In this document: positions 1-11,368 of the stretch, piece after piece
How the letters are laid out: every line of letters starts with the position of its first letter
How positions within the stretch are numbered: the stretch's first letter is position 1
Source of the DNA: Prorocentrum cordatum
Lineage: Eukaryota; Sar; Dinophyceae; Prorocentrales; Prorocentraceae
Direction of reading: 5' to 3'
Assembly (NCBI GenBank): GCA_963575745.1
Contig: CAUYUJ010007200.1
Location: forward strand, 1 to 48,324
Length of the DNA stretch: 48,324 nt
The notes under the pieces: generated by a model
Seen by the model: only the letters and a program-made list of their open reading frames with translations
The model's database searches: none
What the model was told of the DNA's origin: nothing
Made by a program: the position numbers and the translations under genes

Positions 1-300
1 CCTATGGGGCCACGAAACGTGTGAGGGGCGTGCCAAAATGGAGCGGCGCCGCCATGCGGGCTGCGCCACTGGGACCTTAGGTGGAGCTCCCTATGGGGCC
101 ACGAAGCGTGTGAAGGGTGTACCAAAATCGGGCGGCGCCGCCATGCGGGCTGCGCCACTGGGACTCCAGGTGGAGCTCCCTATGGGGCCACGAAACGTGT
201 GAGGAGTGTGTCAAAATGGGTCGGCGCCGCCATGCGGGCTGCGCCAATGGGACCTTAGGTGGAACCCCCTATGGGGCTCCGAAACGCGTGAGGGGTGTAC
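1..300 (+). repeat. 89-bp tandem repeat array (left edge cut by window)
   Basis: The string CCTATGGGGCC starts at 1, 90 and 179, and in variant form at 268, giving an 89-bp period and a little over three copies. Each unit carries GTGGAGCTCC, GGGGCCACGAA, a CAAAATGG-like segment and a GGCGCCGCCATGCGGGCTGC segment. The array starts before base 1. Its core GGAGCTCCCTATGGGGCCAC is the reverse complement of the core of the array at 15300-16080. Open frames across it follow the repeat and are not taken as genes. Confidence 0.9.
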
Positions 301-324
301 CGACACAAAGACATGCGAAGAGCA

Positions 325-405
325 AAGGCAAGGAGGGGGGGGGAGGGAAGAGGAGGAGGAGGAGGAGGGGGAGGAGGAGGGGGAGGAGAAGAGGAGGAGA
401 CGCGC
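325..405 (+). repeat. GGA-rich microsatellite
   Basis: Almost pure purine sequence of GGA/GGG units. It sits between the 89-bp array and a conserved tail at about 405-465. The related inverted copy at 14999-16080 has an AC microsatellite at the corresponding place. Confidence 0.9.
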
Positions 406-466
406 GGCACCGTCTCTTCAAAACGAGGACCCAACACCAACGGATGGTTGGGAAAAAACCAGACCA
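405..466 (+). repeat. Conserved tail of composite repeat
   Basis: This segment contains GTCTCTTCAAAACGAGG, CCCAACACC and GGATGGTTGGGAAA. The reverse complement of 14999-15055 has the same blocks in the same order (GTCTCTTCAAAGCGAGG, CCCAACACC, GGATGGTTGGGAAA). Both copies lie on the same side of a minisatellite-plus-microsatellite head, so array, microsatellite and tail look like one repeat family. Confidence 0.75.
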
Positions 467-472
467 CCAAAT

Positions 473-1133
473 TCAGTCGAATGACATCCGACTGACTGGC
501 ACAGCGTCACAATGCAACGATGTCGGCACTGCGTGCCCCCGTAAATCATATTCGGTAACAAGTGAACCCTGACCCAGGAAACACCTTGTGATGTCACTCT
601 TTCGCGGGCCGAGGTCTGATATCGTCGACCACCGGCGGCGCAGAGATGAGCAGGGATCTGGGTGGTCACCGTTCCCCAGGAATATAATTTCCCAACGCTC
701 GTTCAAATTGTGGTACAACTATGAAAACAAATTCTACGAATCCGGCATAGAGTGCGTGGATGAAGCAACGGGGAATACACCGCTTCTGCGCTTCAACATC
801 TTCTGTGGGAGCTTGAATTCAACTGGGGTTGGCGCCCCAAGGCACTGGGTCTCAATAATCCGTAACATCTGTTGCAAGCAAGCAATGTTGGGGATGTCTA
901 CCATTGGCCCCAGTCTCTGCAAAAACGCACCACGCTGAAGGGCCCTGAGATCCACCAGTATCGAGGTCCACGTGATCTCGCACCGCCCTGGAAACGACCT
1001 CTTGAACGAACGTCGCACTCACAAATCCCCAGGCGAGCTTCTCGAGGAGAAAATCTGCCAACGCACCATCCCTATCTCGATGTCGCCTCCTAGCAGCAGA
1101 ACGCTGAACATGACCAGGCATTTCGCAGATCAA
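473..1133 (-). pseudogene. Degenerate gene fragment resembling a dinoflagellate repeat-protein family
   Basis: Read on the minus strand, 1133 to about 852 is open and includes LADFLLEKLAWGFVSATFVQ and, further on, GANGRHPQHC. The homologous-looking reading then changes frame to PTPVEFKLPQKMLKRR (about 830-770). It continues through in-frame stops (about 734 and 719) to LYHNLNERWEIIFLG (about 717-673). The order of these blocks (leucine-rich helix with a WGF-S-A-x-x-VQ core, G-x-x-G-x-H-P-x-x-C, K-LP-K, then F/LYHN with W) resembles abundant predicted proteins in Symbiodinium-like genomes. That comparison is from memory and not searched. Frameshifts and stops mark it as a decayed copy. Function unknown. 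Confidence 0.45.
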
Positions 1134-1139
1134 ACGTGA

Positions 1140-2092
1140 AAAGAGTCAATGTCGTGCAAACGTGTTCCAGACGCCTTGCAACGGAATCAATTAGAGTCAA
1201 CACGGCTATGTAATCGCCACAACGACGGTGACGCTAAAGGTGGTACCAGACACCGAACGCTATTTTTATCGGGGCCGAGTCTACACCACAGCGCCTGTCC
1301 AGCGCGCGCCACGACGCCTTCGTACACGACAACTGCTTGTGTACACCGCAACACCTGTTTCGACAACAGTGCCTGTGTGCACCACACTGCCATGTTACGC
1401 AAGGGCGTGGCATTGCGAACTCTACTGTGACGTTTGTTATCTTGGCGGAATGGCGGAAACCCCCTCCCCATCGCCGGTCGGCCCTCGAGTTTCTACGTCC
1501 CCTGCCCCGATCGTGCCCGACCGTGCTGTGCCGCGTCGTTTCTTACAGTACCTACGCTTTCATATTCCATTACGTTTCACCCTCGGAGAGGCGGTCGCCT
1601 AATATATTATGTTCGTTTGCCCTACTCTATTCTGGCGGAATGGCGGTAGCCAATTCTACAATATCTTTCGCAACTACCTTACTAGATGACGTTTTACCCC
1701 CAGCGGTTCTAGATGACCCTGGCGGACTGGCTGTAGCCTTAAGGATACAAGTGTTTTCTCACATCCCCTAAATCATATCACGCGTCCTCATCTGCACCCC
1801 CATCGCCCCCAGCCCTTGTAGGAGCGCAATCATGCCAGGGCGAGGTCGGACACACTGTTCGAGTTTCGATGGCAAACACGAAGAGGCTGAGGAGGCTGAG
1901 GATTGGTGGGGACATGTGGGGCAAAGCTGGCAGTGCGAGGAAGGTGGAGGAGGGGTGACGTTTGGGCAGATGGTCGAGCTCATCGTCTCGGTGCGACCAG
2001 CATTTGAAACGCGCAACTGCACAAGACGCTGCGTGAAATACGCAACTGCACAAGACGATGCGATCACCAAAATCACGTCACAACACACCTTT
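1140..2092. other. No gene recognised; short tandem duplication
   Basis: Short open frames overlap on both strands and none has a recognisable protein pattern. GGCGGAATGGCGG occurs at about 1444 and 1635. A direct repeat of GCAACTGCACAAGACG occurs at about 2014 and 2041, 27 bp apart. Nothing else stands out. Confidence 0.5.
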
Positions 2093-2640
2093 TTACCTAA
2101 CAGCGAAGACTGATAGGTTTCTAGTTGACTCAAAAGAGCTCACAGATCACTCCACAAGGGGGTCCGGGCAGGTGTTGGGGCGTTTCCGGGCGGCATGAGC
2201 CGGGCTCGTTTTTCACCAACAGTCACACACTTCGTGCTCTTCGCCTTCCCAGAACTCATCCCAGGCCACATTCTGGGGGGCCGGATGCAACAGTCACACA
2301 CAAAGTGCTCTTCGACATCCCAGAACGCCATTCCCGGGCCACATTCTGGGGGCCCGGATGCAACAGTCACACACTTCGTGCTCTTCGAGTTCCCAGAACG
2401 CCATTCCCGGGCCACATTTTGGATGCCCGGAGCCAACTGTAGGCCACTTCGTGCTCTTCTATTTCCCAGAACTCCATTCCCGGGCCACATTTTGAATGCC
2501 CGGAGCCAACTGTAGGCCACTTCGTGCTCTTCGAGTTCCCATAACTCCATTCCCGGGCCACATTTTGAATGCCCGTACCCAACTGTAGGCAACTTCGTGC
2601 TCTTCGACTTCCCAGAACTCCCATTCCTGGGCCACATTTT
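2093..2640 (+). repeat. 73-bp minisatellite, block A, with leader
   Basis: A leader (TTACCTAACAGCGAAGACTG, then CTCACAGATCACTCCACA) precedes six units with CCATTCCCGGGCCACATT near 2258, 2328, 2401, 2474, 2547 and 2621. The spacing is 70-74 bp, mostly 73. Each unit also has CACTTCGTGCTCTTCG and TCCCAGAAC. Block B at 3523-4085 has the same leader and six more units, so the whole leader-plus-array was duplicated. Confidence 0.92.
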
Positions 2641-3310
2641 CAGCAGGGGCAAGAGCACGACGAGGAGGAGGACGAGCAAGACCAGGAGGACGAGGACGAG
2701 CAGGAGCAGGACGAGGAGCAGGAGGAGCAGGAGAAGAAGGACGAGCAGGAGGAGGAGGAGGACGAGCGGGAGGAGGAGGACACCGGAGGAATGATGACGA
2801 CCTCGAGGGGGCGTAGGAGGAGGAGGAGGGGAGGATGGGATTATACCTTGTTAGATTGATAGGAGGAGGATGAGAGGAGGAGGAGGAGGAGGAGGGGTGA
2901 GGGGAGGAGGGGAGGGAGGAGGAGAGAGAACACCAGGAGTAGGAGCCGCAAGACGGAGGACGGAACGGAGACGCCGAGAGGAGGATGAGGAGGAGGAGGA
3001 GGGGAGGGGGAGGACTACCAGGAGGAGGAGGAGGAGGAGGAGGAGGAAGAGGAGGAGGAGGACGAGGAGGAGGAGGAGGAGGAGGACGAGGAGGAGGAGG
3101 GGGGGGAGAGCACCAGGAGGAGGAGAACGAGGACCACCAGGAGGAGGAGGAGGAGGAGGAGGAGGAGGAGGAGGAGGAGGAGGAGAGAGCACCAGGAGGA
3201 GGAGGACGAGCAAGACGAGGAGGACGAGAACGAGGACGAGGAGGAGGAAGAGGAGGAGGAGGAGGAGGAGGAGGAGGAGCAGGAGAAAGAGCAGGAGGAG
3301 GAGGAGGAGG
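2641..3310 (+). repeat. GGA/GAG-rich microsatellite
   Basis: About 670 bp of purine-rich sequence with long GAGGAGGAG runs lies between the two 73-bp minisatellite blocks. Arg/Glu/Gly-rich and Leu/Pro-rich frames here come from the repeat. A less pure stretch near 2840-2970 includes a short non-repeat island. Confidence 0.9.
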
Positions 3311-3522
3311 CAGGCTGAGGCTGAGGCTGTGACTGCGACTGCCGTTGCCGCTGCGACTGTCATCGCGAATGCTACTACGACTGCGAATAACAGCGAATTC
3401 GACAACTGGATTTATCGTCCTGATCTTAAGGGGAATTCTTTCGTATGCTTCTACAACATCGCTGTTAGGTGCTTTGCCTGGATAAATTTCGCGAGGGCGC
3501 CAAACGAATCCCTAGGTGAGGG
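3311..3522 (+). repeat. Duplicated segment, copy 1 (see 10336-10546)
   Basis: From GGCAGGCTGAGGCTGAGGC through GACTGCGACTGCCGTTGCC and ACAACTGGATT to CCCTAGGTGAGGG, this segment matches 10336-10546 closely, with scattered substitutions. The first part is a short GAGGCT repeat, the middle is a degenerate GCGACTGC-type repeat, and the rest is unique. In this copy the segment runs straight into minisatellite block B. Confidence 0.8.
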
Positions 3523-4085
3523 TTACCTACAGCGAAGACTGATGGTTTCCTAGTGGTGTAAAAAAGCTCACAGCATCACTCCACATGGGGTCCGGGCAGG
3601 GTGTTGGGTGCGTTTCCGGGCGCATGAGCCGGCTCGTTTTTCACCAACAGTCACACACTTCGTGCTCTTCGCCTTCCCAGAACTCCATTCCCAGGCCACA
3701 TTCTGGGGGGCCGGATGCAACTGTAGGCCACTTCGTGCTTCGACATCCCAGAAGGCCATTCCCGGGCCACATTCTGGGGGGCCGGATGCAACTGTAGGCC
3801 ACTTCGTGCTCTTCGACATCCCAGAACGCCATTCCCGGGCCACATTCTGGATGCCCGGAGCCAACTGTAGGCCACTTCGTGTTCTTCCATTTCCCCGAAC
3901 TCCATTCCCGGGCCACATTTTGGATGCCCGGAGCCAACTGTAAGCCACTTCGTGCTCTTCGAGTTCCCAGAACTCCATTCCTGGGCTACATTTTGGATGC
4001 CCAGAGCCAACTCTAGTCCACTTCCTGGTCTTCGAGTTCCAGAACTCCATTGCCGGGCAACATTTTGAATAGCCAGACGCTTCAT
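3523..4085 (+). repeat. 73-bp minisatellite, block B, with leader
   Basis: Same leader as block A (TTACCTACAGCGAAGACTG), followed by six units with CCATTCC near 3685, 3756, 3829, 3902, 3975 and 4047. The last unit is worn (CTGGTCTTCGAG, TTGCCGGGCAAC) and the array fades out about 110 bp before the coding region that starts at 4198. Confidence 0.92.
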
Positions 4086-4197
4086 ATTCCTTCCGCCACA
4101 GCTGTGTTTGGTTCAGGACTTGCTAGTGACACTGCAGTCCTCTGCATTCAATTGGCCACTACATTCATTCACTGCAGTCCACTTAGTTTTGATTGCA

Positions 4198-6702
<2,505 letters not shown>

Positions 6703-6835
6703 GTTTTGCAAGTCTCTCTGCCCGCGGTGCTTCTCAGCCTGCGGTCTGCCGCTCTCCAGCTGCGGTCTCGAGCAGTAGTGTTCGAAAGCATGCGAGTTCC
6801 TGCGGTGCTTCTCAGCCTGCAGGTTTTCGCAGCCT
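6703..6835 (+). repeat. Tandem copies of the GCGGTGCTTCTCAGCCTGC motif after the first gene
   Basis: Directly after the stop at 6702, copies of the 20-bp motif occur at about 6725 and 6812, with TGCGAGTTCCTGCGG preceding the second. More copies follow in the duplicated flank (about 6878 and, diverged, 6951). The spacing of about 66-87 bp suggests a worn tandem array. This is the motif that encodes G-A-S-Q-P-A inside the preceding gene. Confidence 0.75.
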
Positions 6836-7246
6836 GCGCTCTGCAGTACAAGTGCTTTTCAGCATGCGACATCCTGCGGTGCTTCTCAGCCTGCAGGGTT
6901 CGCAACGTGCGGTTTGCAACGCATTCCTTTTCAGTATGCGAGTTCCTGCGGTGTTTCTCAGGCTGCAGGGCTCCGAGGCTCTTCGCTTCAATGCCAATGT
7001 TTTCAGACACCGTAGCTCCGTTCCGTAAACGTCTTCCAAGAGCCGCTCGCAACCTTTTGCAGCTGGCTGTCTGCACGCTTCGCCGGCTTTTGCTGCGCGG
7101 ACAATTTTCTCACACACGTCAGCGCCGTTTGTAAGCGTCAGAAAAACATGTAGACATTCACGAAGGGCTCAGTCTGTATATCGTCACATCATTACATACG
7201 CAGTCGTCGAACACATCGGTGTACATTCAGCGCTTTGTCCTTCTAC
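6836..7246 (+). repeat. Duplicated 3' flank, copy 1
   Basis: Starts CGCTCTGCAGTACAAGTGC and ends with TCGAACACATCGGTGTACAT and TTTGTCCTTCTA. It is nearly identical to 9567-10007. The main difference is about 30 bp present only in the other copy, after GCAGCTGGC. No protein pattern is recognised. Each copy follows one of the two plus-strand genes, so it may be a shared 3' untranslated or downstream module. Confidence 0.88.
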
Positions 7247-8109
7247 AGCATTCTTTCCGTTGATAACAGTGTTCTGATGGGTTCGCTTCGTTCTAAAAGC
7301 GTTGATAGCAGTGTCTCGTTTGCGACCAACTCATTCTATATCAACTCACTGATACCGAGTTTCCTTTCACCATAAGTGAATGCATACCAGTGTATGTTGG
7401 TTACTACAAAAGTGGGTTCCTACAACCGACTTCATGATCGCTATCATCATCGCAGATTTCACTCATCCTCATCACCACGACTGGTTCACGTTGGCCCGCG
7501 GTGCTTCTCAGCCTGCAGTTCCTTTCGTTATACTGTAGTTGAAGCCGTTCATGGCAGTGACTCGTTTAAAGACAACTTTAGTATTGGGGGAAGTGTCGAT
7601 AGCAGCGTTTCTTTTTACTTATACAAGCGTTGATAGCAGTGTCTCGTTTGTGGACAACTCATTATATATCAACTCATTCATGCAGAGTTTCTTTTCGCAG
7701 CAAGTGAATGCACAGCAGTGTATCTGCATTACTGGCCCCCACTCCATTATCACTATCATCATCAACGATTTCCTACACGCGCGTGCGCGGCGGTCGCCAT
7801 GAGTGAATAGTTTGCAGAGACTTCTCGCATTGATACCCATGGGTCACTTCAGAGTGAACTCATTTGTGATCTTCTTTCATTGGAAGTTGAATCGGTTGAT
7901 GGCAGTGCCTCGTTTAAACTCCACTTTTGGTATTGCTAGTAGTGTCAATGCCAGCGTTTCTTTTTAATTGTGCAAGCGTTGATAGCAGTGTCTCGTTTGT
8001 GGTTAGTTATAACAGCGTTGACAGCAGTGTCTCGTTTGCGGACACCTCATTGTACATCAACTCGCTGATACCGGGTTTTCTATCAACACCATCATCATCA
8101 TCCTTAACC
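7247..8109 (+). repeat. Diverged ~350-bp repeats upstream of the second gene
   Basis: AGCGTTGATAGCAGTGTCTC occurs at 7297, 7626 and 7975, with a variant at 8014 (AGCGTTGACAGCAGTG). Two of the copies share longer surroundings: ACTCGTTTAAAGACAACTTT and AGCAGCGTTTCTTTTTA near 7560-7615 match similar sequence near 7905-7965. TATATCAACTCA-type sequence follows three copies. The 20-bp CTTCTCAGCCTGC motif also appears at about 7498. Only short open frames are present and none is credible. Confidence 0.7.
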
Positions 8110-9243
8110 ATGTTTGCTCGAGTTTCACCTGGCCGTCCAGCCGCGGCGGTGCTCCTCAGCCTGCCTTGTCACAATGCCAGCACGCGGCAAGGCATCGCCC
8201 CCGCCACCCCCGGCCCGTGCGATGGCCCGTGGGAGATTCTGCCGGATCCGCCCGCACCGACTCCCCAGCCAGGTGTCGACGTGGTCTTTGAGCAGGCTCA
8301 CCTCGAAGACATCCGCCGTACACCAGGGATGGGCGGCAAGACCGCCTGCCAGTGGCAGCGCGCGCTGCGCGCCGAGTGCATTGTCAACAACTTGTCGTTC
8401 AAAGACGTAACAAACGACCCGTCCTACGACTGGAAGCAACTGCTTCGGTCTGCCGCTCCGGGTTTCGCTGAGCGCATAATCGGGCAGGGCATCGCCCAGG
8501 TTCTCTTTCGCATCATCGAGACAGAGCGCGACCCTAACTACTCCAACACGGATGGCCACGGCAGGCACTTCTTCGAGTTCCGTCGTGCAGACGGTTCAGC
8601 CATGCGCCTGCATTACCATAAGAACGGCCGACCCGATGAGCCCACCTATGTCGGTCCACCACGCGCCGTTGCTCAGCCTGCCGTGCCTGAGCCTGGCGCT
8701 GCTCAGCCTCATGTTCCTCGTGGCGGCGCTGCTCAGACTGCCGTGCCTGACGGTGGCGCTGCTCAGCCTGCCGAGACTGGCGGTGATGCCCCACTGCTCT
8801 TCACACAGGAGCACCTGCAAGAGGCAGCCTGCTCGCGCCAGATTGTGGGCCGCGACGAAGCCAGCGCCGCTCTCCAATCGCTGTTGCACTACCACCATGG
8901 CGAGACTGCCCCAGGTGCTGTTGACATCACCGATGGCTCAGCATTTGACTGGCTTCGATGGGTGGCACATATCGAAGATGCGCGCGACGTCATCCGCAAT
9001 GGCGTCCACAGGGTCTACGCTGCCCGCTGGAATCCGCACTGGGCTCCAGAGGCCGTCTTCTGCTACGGCAACAACACCTACAGCACACTGGTGCCCCGCA
9101 AATCGCGCTACACAGGCTCGTGGAGCCACACGCGAATTGTGACTCACCGGAACGCCAATTGGGTGACCGAACCGTTGCTATCTGCGGCCCCTGTGGCAGC
9201 TACGCCGTGGCTGGTGTTGCGGGATCAAATAACCTGGGAGTGA
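8110..9243 (+). CDS. Unknown protein with an internally duplicated module
   Basis: Open frame of about 377 codons from ATG 8110; in-frame sequence extends upstream to ATG 7927. I do not recognise the family. It contains two diverged copies of a ~110-residue module. Copy 1 (about 8280-8640) has VVFEQAHLED, then YDWKQLL, a helix ending GIAQVLFRI, then an aromatic-rich strand region. Copy 2 (about 8794-9120) has LLFTQEHLQE, FDWLRWV, GVHRVYAARWNPHW, then FCYGNNTYS. Between them is a linker with four G-A-A-Q-P-x units (8664-8775). The first ~30 codons look weak. A Met-Pro-Ala start at 8171 in another frame, with a proline run, could be the true N-terminus if there is a frameshift or intron near 8230. 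Confidence 0.65.
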   Translation: MFARVSPGRPAAAVLLSLPCHNASTRQGIAPATPGPCDGPWEILPDPPAPTPQPGVDVVFEQAHLEDIRRTPGMGGKTACQWQRALRAECIVNNLSFKDVTNDPSYDWKQLLRSAAPGFAERIIGQGIAQVLFRIIETERDPNYSNTDGHGRHFFEFRRADGSAMRLHYHKNGRPDEPTYVGPPRAVAQPAVPEPGAAQPHVPRGGAAQTAVPDGGAAQPAETGGDAPLLFTQEHLQEAACSRQIVGRDEASAALQSLLHYHHGETAPGAVDITDGSAFDWLRWVAHIEDARDVIRNGVHRVYAARWNPHWAPEAVFCYGNNTYSTLVPRKSRYTGSWSHTRIVTHRNANWVTEPLLSAAPVAATPWLVLRDQITWE

Positions 9244-9566
9244 TCTCTGGCAAACGAGATGTGGTGCTTCTCAGCCTGCACTCATGTGACACGCAATGCC
9301 GTGCCCTGCAATCGCGTGGTGTTTCTCAGCCTGCACTCGCAGGTCCTTCGGAGGTCAATTGTTATGAGTTCGGCACGGTCTCGGTCAAGTACAGCGTGCT
9401 GTGGGGATCCCGAGATGGGGCCTGGCTCAAGGTGCTCAAGACGTACTGGAGTGTCCCAGAGCCGGAGTGCCAGCTGATCCTCGGGAGTTGGAACGGCATT
9501 TTCAGGCCGTGGCCGGACACGTTCTGGATCAGGACGGGGGGGTCCGAGCCCGAGATGGAGTGCTAG
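9244..9566 (+). CDS. Possible C-terminal continuation in another frame
   Basis: The frame open from before 9243 to TAG 9564-9566 reads RGVSQPALAGPSEV, an in-frame copy of the G-x-S-Q-P-A motif. A protein-like stretch follows, with GAWLKVLKTYWSVPEPEC, SWNGIFRPWPDTFW and RTGGSEPEMEC. Its rich Trp/Pro/Glu content differs from random GC-rich translation. It is in a different frame from the upstream gene, so joining them needs a frameshift or an intron. The duplicated flank begins directly after the stop. Confidence 0.4.
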
Positions 9567-10007
9567 CGCTCTGCAGTACAAGTGCTTTTCAGCATGCGAC
9601 ATCCTGCGGTGCTTCTCAGCCTGCAGGGTTCGCAGCGTGCGGTTTGCAATGCATTCCTTTTCAGTATGCGAGTTCCTGCGGTGTTTCTCAGGTTGCAGGG
9701 CTCCGAGGCTCTTCCCTTCGATGCCAATGTTTTCAGACACCGTAGCTCCGTTCCGTAAACATCTTCCAAGAGCCGCTCGCAACTTTTTGCAGCTGGCGGT
9801 CTGCAGACGTAGTCTGTCTCAGCATGCGAGCTCCCGCACGCTTCGCCGGCTTTTGCTGCGCGGACAATTTTCTCACACACGTCAGCGCCGTTTGTAGGCG
9901 TCAGAAAAACATGTAGACATTCACGAAGGGCTCAGTCTGTATATCGTCACATCATTACATACGCAGTCGTCGAACACATCGGTGTACATTCAGCGCTTTG
10001 TCCTTCT
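9567..10007 (+). repeat. Duplicated 3' flank, copy 2
   Basis: Nearly identical to 6836-7246 and carries an extra GTAGTCTGTCTCAGCATGCG region near 9808-9830. It holds copies of GCGGTGCTTCTCAGCCTGC at about 9607 and, altered, 9680. It ends where the GAGGCT minisatellite at 10020 starts. Confidence 0.88.
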
Positions 10008-10019
10008 AGCTGGGTCGCT

Positions 10020-10352
10020 TCGTGCTGAGGCTGAGGCTGATGCAGGCTGAGGCTGAGGCAGGCTGAGGCTGAGGCCGAGGCCGACGGCAGACTGAGGCTG
10101 AGGCTGAAGCAGGCTGAGGCTGAGGCTGAGGCTGAGGCTGAGGCTGAGGCTGAGGCAGGCTTGAGGCTGAGGCAGGCTGAGGCTGAGGCTGAGGCTGATG
10201 CAGGCTGAGGCTGAGGCAGGCTGAGGCTGAGGCCGAGGCCGAAGGCAGACTGATGCTGAGGCTAAGCAGGCTGAGGCTGAGGCTGAGGCAGGCTGAGGCT
10301 GAGGCAGGCAGGCAGGCTGAGGCTGAGGCTGAGGCAGGCTGAGGCTGAGGCT
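10020..10352 (+). repeat. GAGGCT-type minisatellite
   Basis: Repeats of GAGGCT with interspersed GAGGCAGGCTGAGGC units, plus two rarer GAGGCCGAGGCCGA stretches about 160 bp apart that show higher-order duplication. The core GCAGGCTGAG is the reverse complement of CTCAGCCTGC, the centre of the motif seeded through 4290-9690. Confidence 0.92.
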
Positions 10353-10546
10353 GTGACTGCGACTGCCGTTGCCACTGCGACTGTCCTCGCGAATGCGACA
10401 ACGACTGCGAGAACAGCAGAATTCTACAACTGGATTCTCATCCGAATCTTAAGGGGAATGCTTCCAGATATGCTCCTACACATGGCTGTTAGGTTGCTTT
10501 GCCGGGATAATTTCGAATGCAGCGCAAACAGTCCCTAGGTGAGGGA
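10336..10546 (+). repeat. Duplicated segment, copy 2 (see 3311-3522)
   Basis: Matches 3311-3522 from the GAGGCT end through GACTGCGACTGCCGTTGCC and TACAACTGGATT to CCCTAGGTGAGGG. Here the right end overlaps the stop codon of the minus-strand coding region (TAG, reverse of 10535-10537). Confidence 0.8.
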
Positions 10547-11137
10547 GGCAACGGTATTCATGTACTTGTTGATATCCTTGGCAAGGCGGTTCACATCCTG
10601 CTTGATATCCTTCAAGTCTGCATTATTACAAAACTCAGCTGGCTTGATCATCGTATCCTCGAAATGCGAAATCGCCCCGGTGACTGTAGACGGAGCGTCC
10701 TTCAACTTCCCCTCGAGCGTGGCGTAGTCGGAGTTGTGCTTGCCAGCCAGCGCCGTGTTCGTCGAAATCTTGACGGCCTGCAGGTCACGGACGAACTTGG
10801 TCACGTTCTTCTGAACTGTCTTGGTCACGTCGGGATCGTTCTTGATCACGGAGGCACGGCTGCCGTTGCGCTTAGACGGCTGTGGTGCGCCTGTACCTTC
10901 GTCATCGTCATCCGGCATGTCCGCGTCTGAGTCTTCACCGAGCATCAGGCCGCCCCACTCGTCGCTGTCCTCGCTGTCGTCGTTCACTCCGAAGCCGCGC
11001 CTCGAGCCTGTCACGAGCGCAGCTGCGCGCCCGATGTCAGACCACGTCAAGCACCGCGGGTCCGAGCAAACCTTCTCGGTCTTGCCGCGCTTGGTGGTGT
11101 CCGTAGCTTCAGTGTAGTTGGAACCAGATCTGCGCAT
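10535..11137 (-). CDS. Acidic protein of unknown function, possibly a 3' exon
   Basis: A 200-codon frame with good coding character from ATG at 11137. A basic N-terminus precedes KVCSDPRCLTWSDIGRAAAL. A strongly acidic segment follows (residues about 53-82, DDSEDSDEW and DADMPDDDDE), then GAPQPSKR, then a charged, probably helical C-terminal half (KTVQKNVTKFVRDLQAVKIS and KDIKQDVNRLAKDINKYM). It could form a coiled coil. No family recognised. The start may be internal to a larger spliced gene, since other minus-strand coding lies upstream at 11369-12164. The stop codon lies inside the duplicated segment 10336-10546. Confidence 0.6.
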   Translation of the reverse strand: MRRSGSNYTEATDTTKRGKTEKVCSDPRCLTWSDIGRAAALVTGSRRGFGVNDDSEDSDEWGGLMLGEDSDADMPDDDDEGTGAPQPSKRNGSRASVIKNDPDVTKTVQKNVTKFVRDLQAVKISTNTALAGKHNSDYATLEGKLKDAPSTVTGAISHFEDTMIKPAEFCNNADLKDIKQDVNRLAKDINKYMNTVASLT

Positions 11138-11368
11138 GCGATGCCCATACGATTTTCAAGAACATGCGTCACAAACATTTCTCCCATAATTTCATACTTT
11201 CTTGACGGAGTGCATACATTTCGCGAAGAAAAATATGTGCACCTAAATTGCTCCAGTATTGTTTAACTTGCCCTTAAGAAAACGTCGGAAAGTATTGAGG
11301 AAATTTAGGTGGCAGCTGTTCTTGAAAACCTCGTACACAACGCAAAACCACACGTCTGATCTAAACAA
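11138..11368. other. AT-richer spacer or intron
   Basis: About 230 bp, distinctly richer in A+T than its neighbours and without an open frame of note, lies between two minus-strand coding regions. It could be intergenic or an intron joining them. Dinoflagellate introns need not have GT-AG ends, so splice sites cannot be called by eye. Confidence 0.4.

Noticed and set aside
33-42. GCCAAAATGG, part of the reverse complement of the dinoflagellate spliced leader
   Set aside because: Only ten bases match, it is a variable part of the 89-bp repeat, and the rest of the leader and a splice donor are absent.
1-300. CRISPR-like regular repeats
   Set aside because: The units are contiguous tandem repeats without unique spacers, and the genome is eukaryotic; the same holds for the 73-, 77- and 58-bp arrays.
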